19,940 bases of DNA from Bryobacterales bacterium (lineage in GTDB: Bacteria; Acidobacteriota; Terriglobia; Bryobacterales; Bryobacteraceae). The translations under genes and the position numbers were made by a program. The DNA lies in assembly GCA_003517725.1 (NCBI GenBank), contig DOZZ01000096.1, positions 1,177 to 21,116 of the forward strand. The letters are read 5' to 3'. The notes under the pieces were generated by a model. It was not told the origin of the DNA and did no database searches. It saw only the letters and a program-made list of their open reading frames with translations. This document shows positions 1 through 8,285 of this stretch, one piece after another; positions within the stretch are counted from its first letter, which is position 1, and every line of letters starts with the position of its first letter.

Positions 1-596
1 AGCAGCAGGTCGTCGAAATCGAGCGCGTTGGCTTGCCGCAGACCCTTCTCGTACTCCTCGAACAACACGGCGACCCGCTGCGAAATCGGGTCTTTCGCCG
101 CCGCGGCCAGGTCATCCGGCCGCTGCTTCGAACTCTTCGCGTGACTGATGGCCGAGAGCGATGCGCGGTACGGCATGGCCTTGTCATCGAGCCCCAGCCG
201 CTTGTAGGCGGCCTTCAAGAGCGCGATCTGGTCTTCATCGTCGTAGATCGAGAACTGGCGCGTGAAGCCCGGACGAATCTGCGCCAGCGGATCGCCATCG
301 CGCCGCAGCAGCCGCACGCAAAACGAATGGAACGTCGCCAGGTTCGGACTGCTGGTCACGTTTTCGCCAACCAGGAGCGTAGCCACCCGCGAACGCATCT
401 CGGCGGCCGCTTTGTTGGTAAACGTCACGGCCAGCACGGCGGATGGCGGCACGCGCCGCGCGCTCACCAGATGCGAGATGCGGTGCGTGATCACGCGCGT
501 CTTGCCGCTGCCCGCGCCCGCCAAAATTAACAGCGGACCATCGGTGGCGGCCACGGCTTCGCGTTGCTGAGGGTTAAGTCCTTCGAGGAAATCCAT
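1..596 (-). CDS. uvrD: UvrD/PcrA-type DNA helicase (N-terminal part, cut by window edge)
   Basis: This is a superfamily 1A 3'-to-5' DNA helicase used in nucleotide excision/mismatch repair or replication-fork maintenance in the cytoplasm. The minus strand reads from an ATG at 594-596 with no stop to the left edge, giving about 198 residues. It opens LNPQQREAV (Q-motif region, about residues 7-15), followed by a Walker A AGAGSGKT (about 26-33), motif Ia with TFTNKAAAEM (about 64-73) and a motif Ib-like ATFHSF (about 89-94). The visible end, ALDFDDLL, is also typical of the family. The Walker B/DExx box and the C-terminal 1B-2B domains lie outside the window. It is divergent from the Rieske gene with 77 bp between starts, and no strong Shine-Dalgarno is seen. 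UvrD, PcrA and Rep cannot be told apart from this fragment, so the symbol denotes the superfamily member only. Confidence 0.93.
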   Translation of the reverse strand, partial: MDFLEGLNPQQREAVAATDGPLLILAGAGSGKTRVITHRISHLVSARRVPPSAVLAVTFTNKAAAEMRSRVATLLVGENVTSSPNLATFHSFCVRLLRRDGDPLAQIRPGFTRQFSIYDDEDQIALLKAAYKRLGLDDKAMPYRASLSAISHAKSSKQRPDDLAAAAKDPISQRVAVLFEEYEKGLRQANALDFDDLL

Positions 597-673
597 GAGG
601 GGCGGGACAAGCCGATTTTAACATGCGGGCGCGGCGAAAACGCCCGTCAAAACTGTGCTGACATGGTCGTGCG

Positions 674-976
674 ATGTCGTTTGTCAAAGTAGCCGCGCTG
701 CCTGATCACGCCGATCCGGTTTTCGAAGTCGTGGGCGAGGGCCGGCCCATCGCGCTCTGCCGCATCGACAACGAATGGCGCGCCATTGGCGGCGTCTGCC
801 CGCACCGCGGCGGTCCGCTGGGGCACGGCGCGCTCGAAGGCGAGCACCTGCTGTGCCCGTGGCACGCCTGGGCCTTCCACACCGCCACCGGCGCGAACGA
901 CTTCGACCCCACCTGCCGCGTGGCAACTTACGACGTCAAAGTTGAGAACGGCGAAATCTGGATCGACCTTGCCTGA
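674..976 (+). CDS. Rieske [2Fe-2S] domain protein, small ferredoxin-like
   Basis: This single-domain Rieske iron-sulfur protein of 100 aa is probably a cytoplasmic electron carrier or the small subunit of an oxygenase/reductase of the NirD-like or ferredoxin-component type. The cluster ligands are both present: CPHRGGPLGHG (about residues 42-52) gives C-x-H, and CPWHAWAF (about 61-68) gives C-x2-H. There is no signal peptide, TAT motif or membrane anchor, so it is not a bc1-type Rieske subunit. The length matches free-standing Rieske proteins. The ATG at 674 begins a protein starting MSFVKVAALPD, normal for this group. Its stop (974-976) lies inside the start of mutM, so the two genes are probably cotranscribed and translationally coupled. 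The redox partner cannot be named, since no oxygenase or reductase gene is adjacent. Confidence 0.92.
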   Translation: MSFVKVAALPDHADPVFEVVGEGRPIALCRIDNEWRAIGGVCPHRGGPLGHGALEGEHLLCPWHAWAFHTATGANDFDPTCRVATYDVKVENGEIWIDLA

Positions 977-1763
977 GCTGCCCGAAGTCGAAACCGTAGT
1001 GCGCAGCCTGGCGCCGCATCTGCCTGGGCAGCGCATCCGCAACGCCGAGTTCCAGCGCGTGCGCCTGCTGCGCAACGATCCCGATGAAGCCGCCGCGGCG
1101 CTACGAGGCCGGCGCATTCGGTCGATCGAGCGGCGCGGCAAATTCATCGTGATGACGCTCGATCCGCCGGGCTACTTCATCGTGCACCTCGGCATGACGG
1201 GCAAACTGCTATGGAACGGCGATGTCGGCAAACACACGCACGCCGTGCTAACGTTCGACCGCGGCACGCTGGTCTATACCGATCCGCGCAAATTCGGCCG
1301 CCTGCACTATTCCGAGGCGTTGCCGCCGGCGCTTGAAGAGCTGGGTCCCGAACCGCTGCTGATCTCGCAAGAGCAATTCATCGCGGATATTAAGAAGCGC
1401 GGCGCACGGTTGAAAGCCTTGCTACTGGACCAGACGTTCTTGCGCGGTCTGGGCAACATCTACGCCGACGAAGCGCTGTTCCGCGCCGGCATCCACCCGC
1501 TGGCGGTATCGCGGCGCCTGACGCGCGCGCGGCTCGCCGGACTGCATGCTGCCATCCAGCAGGTACTTGCCGAAGCCATCGCTGGCAAAGGCTCGTCCAT
1601 CGCCGATTATGTCGATTCCGATGGCCAGCGCGGCTCATTCCAGCATCAGCACCGCGTCTACCGCCGCACTGGCGAACCGTGCGTGCAATGCGGCGCCACC
1701 ATCCGCAGAACGCTAGTAACGCAGCGCGGCACGCACTACTGCCCGCACTGCCAAAAGCGCTAG
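969..1763 (+). CDS. mutM: Formamidopyrimidine-DNA glycosylase (Fpg/MutM)
   Basis: This is a bifunctional DNA glycosylase/AP lyase that removes 8-oxoguanine and FaPy lesions in base-excision repair. The start is TTG at 969, giving fMet followed by PELPEVETV. Family knowledge fixes this start because Pro2 must become the N-terminal catalytic nucleophile after Met removal, and Glu3 follows it. The catalytic hairpin Lys is seen in RRGKFIV (about residue 58), the helix-two-turn-helix signature in RGLGNIYADEALFRAGIHP, and the C-terminal zinc finger as C-x2-C ... C-x2-C (CVQC and CPHC). Length is 264 aa, usual for the family. The gene overlaps the Rieske stop by 8 bp, and the open frame extends further upstream (from about 786) only as a shadow inside the Rieske gene. 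All key residues are present, so it should be active. Confidence 0.97.
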   Translation: MPELPEVETVVRSLAPHLPGQRIRNAEFQRVRLLRNDPDEAAAALRGRRIRSIERRGKFIVMTLDPPGYFIVHLGMTGKLLWNGDVGKHTHAVLTFDRGTLVYTDPRKFGRLHYSEALPPALEELGPEPLLISQEQFIADIKKRGARLKALLLDQTFLRGLGNIYADEALFRAGIHPLAVSRRLTRARLAGLHAAIQQVLAEAIAGKGSSIADYVDSDGQRGSFQHQHRVYRRTGEPCVQCGATIRRTLVTQRGTHYCPHCQKR

Positions 1764-1827
1764 CGGTACGCCATCGTCTTTTAGCTTAGAGATTCTCTAG
1801 TAGCGGCGTCGAAAGGACCGTTCACGT

Positions 1828-2763
1828 TTATCGTCGCGACATCAGGATGGCCAGATCCGCGAGTTCCTCTTCTAGAGGAAGAACCACGGTTCCGCGCGCC
1901 TTGGGCGGTTGTGGACATTCCCCTTTTGCGCAGATATCGAGAAATGCGAGCAACTGCGGAACAAATTGCGAGCGATTCAGGTCTGGGCTTACGGTCAGGG
2001 CGGCACGCAGGTCTCGTGCGAACCCAGCGGCCCACTGTGGCCGACTGGTCGAAGGGGGAAAACGAGGCGCAATGGTAAGTCGCGGCTGGTTTGTGATCTC
2101 GCGTCGGAAGAAGGGTGCGAGTTGATTTGAAACGGCCAAGGGCAGTTCTTCGGTGACGGAGATGGCATGTCCGCTGATGAAAAACGCAGTGGTGAGCCCT
2201 GGCAGGGACTCGGATTTTATCTGGAATCCGACATGCCGCTCACCGGGCCCAATAGGTTTCTTCACGTTGTTGCATGAGATCGGAAGTCCCAGTTCCATAC
2301 CGGGTATCACCTGATGTTCGCCGGCAGGCATACCGGTCACTTGATAACAGTTCCAACCGGCACTCTGAATACTTAGAGAATTATCTTCGCCCGGATGAAT
2401 GAGCGACCAGGCCCAGATCGCCTCGCGTGCCCCTACACCATTTTGAACAGTGTACGTATAGACGAACGCTTGACTGTTCCCGGCTGAGATGTTCGAATAA
2501 ACTGACGGATCGTTCTCGTTTTGGAGCCGAAACCGATCCACAATCAGATCGGACTCCCGGCCCTTCTGTTCGAGATTTGCGGGATAAGAAATGACGAAGG
2601 AGTTCGGGTCGCTTGTGCGGTATACGTAGCTGGCGGGCCGAAAACTCGATTCACCGTTCCATAACGGTAGGCTGGAGAGAAACCGATCCCGTTCTGATAT
2701 CACAAGTTGTCCGGCCGCGCTCAACAAGAAATTTATCAGGATAAGAGGTACAAGCAATCTCAC
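1828..2763 (-). CDS. Predicted secreted protein of unknown function
   Basis: I do not recognise the family. The 311-aa protein begins with an N-terminal hydrophobic stretch (MRLLVPLILINFLLSAAG, about residues 1-18) that looks like a signal peptide, followed by a soluble, Ser/Pro-rich body with no obvious enzyme motif. Three or four cysteines are scattered (for example CYQV, SCNN, and C-x4-C in CAKGEC near residue 280), which suits an exported protein. The start is GTG (2761-2763) with a good GGAG Shine-Dalgarno seven bases upstream. It lies 81 bp downstream of the GT2 gene on the same strand, so it could be the last gene of an asnB operon. Its DNA is visibly less GC-rich, with more A/T at third positions, than all its neighbours, hinting at acquisition or a fast-evolving lineage-specific gene. 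It converges with mutM across a 64-bp gap. Confidence 0.75.
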   Translation of the reverse strand: MRLLVPLILINFLLSAAGQLVISERDRFLSSLPLWNGESSFRPASYVYRTSDPNSFVISYPANLEQKGRESDLIVDRFRLQNENDPSVYSNISAGNSQAFVYTYTVQNGVGAREAIWAWSLIHPGEDNSLSIQSAGWNCYQVTGMPAGEHQVIPGMELGLPISCNNVKKPIGPGERHVGFQIKSESLPGLTTAFFISGHAISVTEELPLAVSNQLAPFFRREITNQPRLTIAPRFPPSTSRPQWAAGFARDLRAALTVSPDLNRSQFVPQLLAFLDICAKGECPQPPKARGTVVLPLEEELADLAILMSRR

Positions 2764-2844
2764 TCAAAAGCTCCAGCGACAATGAACGTGCTGGTTCTGA
2801 GTGTAACGATTCTCGATCAGAGGGAGCACCCTGACAATCCTCAC

Positions 2845-3741
2845 CTATCTTATCCAAGGCGGCGGCCCAAATCGCCCCTGCCGCCCGTGCCACAAGCCCC
2901 AGCCCACGGCCCGCACATTCACCCAAGTGCGCTGCTTCGGCGTATGCAATATCTCCGACCAATTAGCCAGCGCCGTGCGCGCCGTCTGCAGCAGGAACAT
3001 CGAGCGCACCACCGGCACGCCCAGCGCGCGAAAATGCTCGTAGTTTAAAAACAGATTCCGCACCTGCAGGTAATAATGCAGCCGCGTCTTCAGCTGGTTC
3101 ATGGCCACGCGCTTCACCACGCCGATGTAGTCCACGTAAATTACCCGTGCGTGGAACGACGCGATCAAGCCGTAAATAGTATCGTCGCCACCGATGAAAT
3201 AGCGCACGTCCGGAAAACCGATGCGCTCCATCACCGAGCGCCGTATGAACGCGCCTTCGAAGTTAGCGTAGGAAATGCTGGTCCACGGCTTGCCGTTGTC
3301 GAAAGAAACATCCCGCTCGCACGTAATCGCGCTGCAGCCGCTCGCGTTCCACACCGCTTCCCAGATCAGCGGCCCTTCCGGATGCGTCTTGCGCAACTGA
3401 ATCAGATCGCCAAACTCCTGGTGCCGCAGCAGCACCGTCAGCGCCTCGGGCTTCATCTCGATGTCGTCGTCCATCACCCAGACCCAGTCGAAGCCCTGAT
3501 CGAAGGCCCAGCGCATGCCCGCGTGGAAGCCGCCCGCGCCGCCCGTGTTCTTCTCGAGCCGCAGCACCGTCAGGTTCGGGAACTCCTCGCGCAACAGGTC
3601 CGGCGTGCCGTCGGTGCTGGCATTGTCGACCACCAGAATCTGATCGAGCGGCCGCTCCTGTGCCAGCAAGCTGTGCAGGCAGGGCCGCAGCATCAGCTTG
3701 CGATTGAAGGTGACCACTACCGCGCAGACGCGCTCGCTCAT
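2845..3741 (-). CDS. Glycosyltransferase family 2 (rhamnosyl/galactofuranosyl-transferase-like)
   Basis: This is a GT-A fold, nucleotide-sugar-dependent glycosyltransferase that probably adds a sugar to a lipid-linked or nascent polysaccharide at the cytoplasmic membrane face. The N-terminus CAVVVTFNRK, the nucleotide-binding VVDNASTDGT (about residues 38-47), NTGGAGGFHAGM (about 65-76) and the metal-binding DDD of VWVMDDDIE (about 92) are typical of the rhamnosyltransferase/GlfT2-like branch of GT2. The segment YFIGGDDTIYGL fits the acceptor/catalytic region. The chosen ATG (3739-3741) overlaps the asnB stop as ATGA, indicating translational coupling; the open frame runs further upstream only within asnB. 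Length is 298 aa. The donor sugar cannot be read from sequence. The pairing with asnB suggests both act on the same glycan. Confidence 0.92.
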   Translation of the reverse strand: MSERVCAVVVTFNRKLMLRPCLHSLLAQERPLDQILVVDNASTDGTPDLLREEFPNLTVLRLEKNTGGAGGFHAGMRWAFDQGFDWVWVMDDDIEMKPEALTVLLRHQEFGDLIQLRKTHPEGPLIWEAVWNASGCSAITCERDVSFDNGKPWTSISYANFEGAFIRRSVMERIGFPDVRYFIGGDDTIYGLIASFHARVIYVDYIGVVKRVAMNQLKTRLHYYLQVRNLFLNYEHFRALGVPVVRSMFLLQTARTALANWSEILHTPKQRTWVNVRAVGWGLWHGRQGRFGPPPWIR

Positions 3742-5627
3742 CGAGCCGCCACCAGCTCCGGCGACCCGGCCCATCTGGCGTTTTCCCGAAACCACATCTC
3801 CAGCACCAGCAGCGACCACAGCCACGTGCGGTTGTCTCTCCGTCCCGACTCATGCTCCTGCAGCAGGTGCGTCACAAAGCCCGGCGACACAATGCCGCGG
3901 TCCCGCAGCGACGAACTTTCCAGATGATCGTGCAGCATCTCGCGCAGCGGCCCGCGCAGCCATTGCGCCAGTGGAATCGCAAAGCCCATCTTGGGCCGGT
4001 TCAGCAGTTGCGGCGGCAAACGGTTCCCCAGAGCGCGCACCAGAATGTCTTTGCCGATCGGACCGCGCACCTTCCACGCATTCGGCACGGTCGCCGAGAA
4101 CTCGGCGAAGCGCACGTCCAGCATGGGGCAGCGCACTTCGAGCGACGCCGCCATCGACATGCGGTCCACCTTCACCAGCATGTCGCCGGGCAGCTTCGAC
4201 GTGGTCTCGTAATAGAGCGCCTGCGACAACGTGCTGGCCGGCTGCTGCAACAGGTAGTCGCGAAACATGCTGTGCAAATACGCGCCGTCGGCGGCCATCA
4301 TCCAGTCCGGCTGCAGCAACTGGCGGCGCATCTGATAGGGCGCGTAGTTGCGCTCGAAGTAGCGTTCGAACGCCGTTTGCCGGCTCATCATGTGCAGATA
4401 ATTCTTGCCCAGCGCCGCATACGGCAGACGGTCCGCCACGAACGAGCAGAACGATCGCGCCGCGCCCGGAATGCGATCGTACGACTCCAGCCGCGGGATC
4501 AACGGAAAAATGTCGTAGCCGCCGAACAGCTCGTCGCCGCCATCGCCGCTCAACGCGACCTTCACATGACGCGCGGCGAACTCCGAAACAATGTAGGTCG
4601 GGATGGCCGACGAATCCGCAAAGGGCTCGTCGAACTGCCGAATCAGCCGGGTCGTCAAATCCACCGAATCCGGCTTGACCAGAATCTCGTGATGCTCGGT
4701 GTTGTATTGTTTGGCCACCAGCGCCGCGTAGCCCAGCTCATTGAACGCCGCTTCCTCGAAGCCGATCGAGAAAGTTTTGACGCGCTCGCTGCTCTGCCGC
4801 GCCATGCTCGCGACCACCGAGCTCGAATCGATCCCGCCGCTGAGAAAAGCCCCCAGCGGGACGTCCGCAATCATGCGCAGCCGCACCGACTCATCGAAGA
4901 TCTGCCGCAACTGCTCCTGCGCGTCGGCTTCGCTCTGCGCGCCGGGCTCCTCGCGCGGCGCCGGCATTTTCCAGTAGCGCTCCATGCGCACGCCGCCGTC
5001 ATGCGAATATTCGAGCCACGATCCCGGCGCCAGTTTCCTCGCCGATTTGTAGATTGACCACGGGTCCGGCACGTACCCGAACTGGAAATACAGCTTCAGA
5101 GCTTCCGGATCCACATCGAGCGGCACGCCGGCCACGCGCAGGCACTTCAGTTCGCTACCGAAATAAAACCCATCCGGCAGCGCCGCATAATACAGCGGCT
5201 TCTTGCCCAGCGGATCGCGCGCCAGCAGCAGCTTGCGGCGCCGCGCATCCCAGATGCAATAGGCGAACATGCCGCGCAGCCGGTGTATGCCCTCGGCGCC
5301 CTCTTCCTCATATAGGTGCACCAGGGTTTCGGTATCGCTCTCGGTGCGAAAGCGGTGCCCGCGCCCCTCCAGCCACGCGCGCACTTCCACGTAGTTGTAG
5401 ATCTCGCCGTTGAACACCACCCACACATCGCCGTCTTCATTGCTGATCGGCTGATGTCCCGAGCCCAGCGCGATAATGCTCAGCCGCCGCATGCCGATGC
5501 CGCAGCCGCCGTCCATGTGGTAGCCTTCGTCGTCCGGACCGCGGTGCGCGATCGAGTCGCACATCCGGCGCACCGTGGCGAGCTCCGCCTTGGCATCGCG
5601 AAGAAAATATCCGGCTATTCCACACAT
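3738..5627 (-). CDS. asnB: Asparagine synthetase (glutamine-hydrolysing), AsnB type
   Basis: This enzyme transfers ammonia from glutamine to an ATP-activated carboxylate, classically aspartate to asparagine; in polysaccharide clusters AsnB-like enzymes are often thought to amidate sugar acids. The 629-aa protein starts MCGIAGYF, placing the nucleophile Cys2 at the N-terminus once Met is removed. The glutaminase domain continues with RLSII (about 48-52), FNGEIYN (about 72-78) and ESDTE (about 96-100). The synthetase domain has the PPi loop SGGIDSS (about 263-269) and SGDGGDELFGG (about 374-384). Both active sites look intact and the length is normal. It is the first gene of a minus-strand run with the GT2 gene and is divergent from the methyltransferase across only 43 bp. 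Whether the product is free Asn or an amidated sugar is undecided. Confidence 0.94.
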   Translation of the reverse strand: MCGIAGYFLRDAKAELATVRRMCDSIAHRGPDDEGYHMDGGCGIGMRRLSIIALGSGHQPISNEDGDVWVVFNGEIYNYVEVRAWLEGRGHRFRTESDTETLVHLYEEEGAEGIHRLRGMFAYCIWDARRRKLLLARDPLGKKPLYYAALPDGFYFGSELKCLRVAGVPLDVDPEALKLYFQFGYVPDPWSIYKSARKLAPGSWLEYSHDGGVRMERYWKMPAPREEPGAQSEADAQEQLRQIFDESVRLRMIADVPLGAFLSGGIDSSSVVASMARQSSERVKTFSIGFEEAAFNELGYAALVAKQYNTEHHEILVKPDSVDLTTRLIRQFDEPFADSSAIPTYIVSEFAARHVKVALSGDGGDELFGGYDIFPLIPRLESYDRIPGAARSFCSFVADRLPYAALGKNYLHMMSRQTAFERYFERNYAPYQMRRQLLQPDWMMAADGAYLHSMFRDYLLQQPASTLSQALYYETTSKLPGDMLVKVDRMSMAASLEVRCPMLDVRFAEFSATVPNAWKVRGPIGKDILVRALGNRLPPQLLNRPKMGFAIPLAQWLRGPLREMLHDHLESSSLRDRGIVSPGFVTHLLQEHESGRRDNRTWLWSLLVLEMWFRENARWAGSPELVAAR

Positions 5628-5670
5628 AGAATGAGAAGAGGCAGCTGGCGGCCCCAGCCACTATGCTACT

Positions 5671-6564
5671 TTGAATCGCCTTGCCACCGAAACCGCGTTG
5701 GAGACGAAACGTTTGATTATAGCCAACCAGAAACCGGCGCCCTCCGGCTCCGCGCATCGTGCTGAAGTAAAGGCGGGCCAGCGCTTCGAATTCGGCGCCA
5801 ATTGGGCGCGCTTTCTTGAGGTGCTGAACGAAAACCGCATCGCCACCGCCGAACAGTCGCTGCGCGATATGCTGCAAACCGAGTCCCTGGCGGGCCTGCA
5901 TTTCCTCGATGCCGGCTCTGGTTCGGGCCTGTTCAGTCTGGCCGCGCGGCGTCTGGGCGCCACCGTGCACTCCTTCGATTTCGACCCTGCCTCCGTCGCC
6001 TGCACGCAGGAATTGCGCCGCCGCTACTTTCCGGACGATCCGCAGTGGCACGTGGAAGAGGCGTCGGTCTTGGATGCCGATTACATCGGCCGCCTGGGCC
6101 AGTTCGACGTCGTCTATTCCTGGGGCGTGCTGCACCACACCGGGCAAATGTGGCCCGCGCTCGACAACGTTTCCCGCGCCGTCGCGCCCGGCGGCAAGCT
6201 CTTTATCGCCATCTATAACGACCAGGGCACGGCCAGCCGCCGCTGGCTGCGCTTGAAGAAGGTGTATAACCGCAGCGGCCTGTTCAAGAAGCCCATCGCG
6301 GGAGCGGTCGCCGTCATGTTGTGGTGGCGTCCCTGGGTCAAGGATGCGCTGCGCCTGCGGCCTTTCGAAAGCTGGTGCGCCGTGCGTCATCAGCGCGGCA
6401 TGTCCGCCTGGCACGACGTCGTAGATTGGGTCGGCGGCTATCCCTTTGAGGTGGCCAAGCCGGAACAGATTTTCGAGTTCTACCGCGACCGCGGCTTCAC
6501 GCTGGTGCGATTGGTCACCTGCGGCGGCAGCCTCGGCTGCAACCAGTTCGTCTTCCGCAAGTGA
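5671..6564 (+). CDS. Class I SAM-dependent methyltransferase
   Basis: A Rossmann-fold S-adenosylmethionine methyltransferase of up to 297 aa. Motif I is LDAGSGSGLFSLA (about residues 79-91), the acidic residue that binds the SAM ribose lies in FDFDPAS (about 102-108), and motif IV-like YSWGVLHHTG (about 148-157) follows. The segment RFEFGANWARFLEVL ahead of motif I is seen in methyltransferases of surface-glycan clusters. The start is uncertain: no in-frame ATG with a Shine-Dalgarno exists, so TTG at 5671 is used, and TTG at 5698 or 5713 are alternatives that keep the whole domain. Its TGA is embedded in the GTG start of the heparinase-like gene (GTGA overlap), so the two are coupled. The substrate is unknown; O-methylation of a sugar or a lipid-linked intermediate is inferred from context. 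Confidence 0.86.
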   Translation: MNRLATETALETKRLIIANQKPAPSGSAHRAEVKAGQRFEFGANWARFLEVLNENRIATAEQSLRDMLQTESLAGLHFLDAGSGSGLFSLAARRLGATVHSFDFDPASVACTQELRRRYFPDDPQWHVEEASVLDADYIGRLGQFDVVYSWGVLHHTGQMWPALDNVSRAVAPGGKLFIAIYNDQGTASRRWLRLKKVYNRSGLFKKPIAGAVAVMLWWRPWVKDALRLRPFESWCAVRHQRGMSAWHDVVDWVGGYPFEVAKPEQIFEFYRDRGFTLVRLVTCGGSLGCNQFVFRK

Positions 6565-8285
6565 AGCTGCGCAGCCCCGCCGAGTACGTCTTCCGCCTCA
6601 GGCAACAGGCGTCCAATCTCGCGCTTCTGCTGTTTCCGAAAAAGCGCCCACCGCGCCCGCTGCGGCATCTGGACACTTATCGCGACATCATGCTGAAGCT
6701 GTTGCCCGATATTCCGCGCCCGGAGCTCATCGCCCTGGCCGATGCCATTGGGGCGCACCGCTTTCCGATCTTCGCGACCGAACTCGACACCGGACCCGCC
6801 ATCGATTGGCGTAAGGACTACCTGACACAGCGCACCAGCGGCCTGCAATATTTCCGCTTCGTGCCGTATCTTGACGCCGCGCGCGTGGGCGATCACAAAG
6901 TCATCTGGGAGCTGAATCGCCACCAGCACCTGATCGTGCTGGCCCGCGCTTTCGATGCCACGAACAACGCCGCCTACCTGAACGAAATCACGGCGCAACT
7001 CAGTTCGTGGCGCGCACAGAACCCATTCCTCCGCGGCATCAACTGGGCCAGTGCGCTCGAGGTCGCCTTTCGCGCGTTCTCCTGGCTCGCCGTGCTGGCG
7101 CTGCTGGGCGATCGCCTGCCCGGCGTCGATCGCGATGCTCTGCACGCCGATCTCTACCGCCATGGCCGCTACCTCGAGCACAATTTGTCGGTCTATTTCT
7201 CGCCGAACACGCACTTATTGGGCGAATCCCTCGCACTCGCGGCTTTGGGCCGCGTGCTCGACATCCAGCGCTGGCGTGAGTTGGGCGACAACGTACTCCG
7301 TGCTCAGCGCCCCGTGCAGTTGCGCTCGGACGGCGGCTACTTCGAACAGTCCACCTACTATCACGTGTACGCGCTCGACATGTACCTGCTGCATCATTTG
7401 CTGCTCGAACCAGACGCCGAATCCGAAGCCCTGCTCACCAACATGTCCGGCTTCCTGGCCGCCGTGATGGGTCCGCAACGCCGTCTGCCGCTGCTCGGCG
7501 ATGATGATGGCGGCAATCTGTTCTGGCCTTACGGAGAGCGCGCTCAGTTCGGCCGCATCGCTCTCGAGCGTGCGTCGCGCGTATTGGGCCGCGAGTTTCC
7601 CGCCCCGCCCAGCGCCCTCCTGGCAGCCACCGGCCTCGCCGCCGTAACGCTCGGCGATCTGTTCGCGCTCGTCGATTGCGGCCCGTTCGGCCCCGGCGGC
7701 GCCGGCCACAGCCACTCCGACACGCTCAGCCTGATCCTGCGCTTTCTCGATCAGGATATTTTGATCGACCCCGGCACCTTCACCTACACGGCTGACCTCG
7801 CCGCGCGCAATCTCTTCCGCGGCTCGTCCGTCCACAACACGGTGCGCATCGATGCCCGCGATCAAGCCGACCCCGTCAATCCATTTCGCTGGGAGAACAA
7901 GCCGGCCGTGAAACTCGTTTCGTGGGAGCCGCGCGACGAACACGCGGTGCTCACCGCGAAATGCGAATCCCGCGGTTTCGTTCACCGCCGTGAGTTTCAT
8001 TTCACGCCCGATGCCCTCGTAATCCTCGATCGCATCACGGGCCCCCCCGGCCCTCACGATATCGAACAGTTCTGGCACACGCCGCTACAGCCTCGGCAGC
8101 AAGGCAACACCGTGCAACTAGGCCCTGCCACGCTCGAACTCGCGCCCGATGCCGAAATCGAAATCCTGCCCGGCGAATACTCGCTGCGCTACGGCCAGAA
8201 AACCCCGTCACACCGCATTCGCGTTGCGCGCCGCTCCAAATTACCGTGCGAACTCCAAGCCCGCTTCACTTTTCGTAGATCTTGA
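6561..8285 (+). CDS. Heparinase II/III family protein (polysaccharide lyase-like)
   Basis: This 574-aa protein has the two-part architecture of heparinase II/III and alginate-lyase-like proteins: an alpha-helical N-terminal toroid (about residues 60-340) and a C-terminal beta-sandwich (about 365-570). The diagnostic segment GGAGHSHSDTLS (about 378-389), followed by DQDILIDPGTFTY and then FRGSSVHNTVRID, is the conserved start of the C-terminal domain. Characterised members cleave uronic-acid-containing glycans by beta-elimination, and homologues inside exopolysaccharide clusters may trim or release the polymer. There is no clear signal peptide at the GTG start (6561), so export is not evident. 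It is coupled to the upstream methyltransferase by GTGA, and its 3' end overlaps the convergent GT39 gene by 20 bp. Family assignment is firm; lyase activity and substrate are inferred. Confidence 0.9.
   Translation: MKLRSPAEYVFRLRQQASNLALLLFPKKRPPRPLRHLDTYRDIMLKLLPDIPRPELIALADAIGAHRFPIFATELDTGPAIDWRKDYLTQRTSGLQYFRFVPYLDAARVGDHKVIWELNRHQHLIVLARAFDATNNAAYLNEITAQLSSWRAQNPFLRGINWASALEVAFRAFSWLAVLALLGDRLPGVDRDALHADLYRHGRYLEHNLSVYFSPNTHLLGESLALAALGRVLDIQRWRELGDNVLRAQRPVQLRSDGGYFEQSTYYHVYALDMYLLHHLLLEPDAESEALLTNMSGFLAAVMGPQRRLPLLGDDDGGNLFWPYGERAQFGRIALERASRVLGREFPAPPSALLAATGLAAVTLGDLFALVDCGPFGPGGAGHSHSDTLSLILRFLDQDILIDPGTFTYTADLAARNLFRGSSVHNTVRIDARDQADPVNPFRWENKPAVKLVSWEPRDEHAVLTAKCESRGFVHRREFHFTPDALVILDRITGPPGPHDIEQFWHTPLQPRQQGNTVQLGPATLELAPDAEIEILPGEYSLRYGQKTPSHRIRVARRSKLPCELQARFTFRRS

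Noticed and set aside
626..646. CGGGCG/CGCCCG hairpin between uvrD and the Rieske gene as a riboswitch or terminator
   Set aside because: A 6-bp GC stem is expected by chance in GC-rich DNA; there is no T-run and no known aptamer features.
1787..1799. Inverted repeat TAGAGA-T-TCTCTA between mutM and the convergent secreted gene as a terminator
   Set aside because: The stem is short, AT-rich with a minimal loop and is not followed by a T-run on either strand.
2821..2832. AGGG-AGCA-CCCT hairpin downstream of the GT2 gene as a terminator
   Set aside because: Only four base pairs and no T-run, so it is not enough to call.
3698..5057. Long plus-strand open frames (326 and 401 codons) opposite asnB
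   Set aside because: They are antisense shadows typical of high-GC coding DNA: Arg/Ala/His-rich with no domain, while the minus strand encodes complete asnB.
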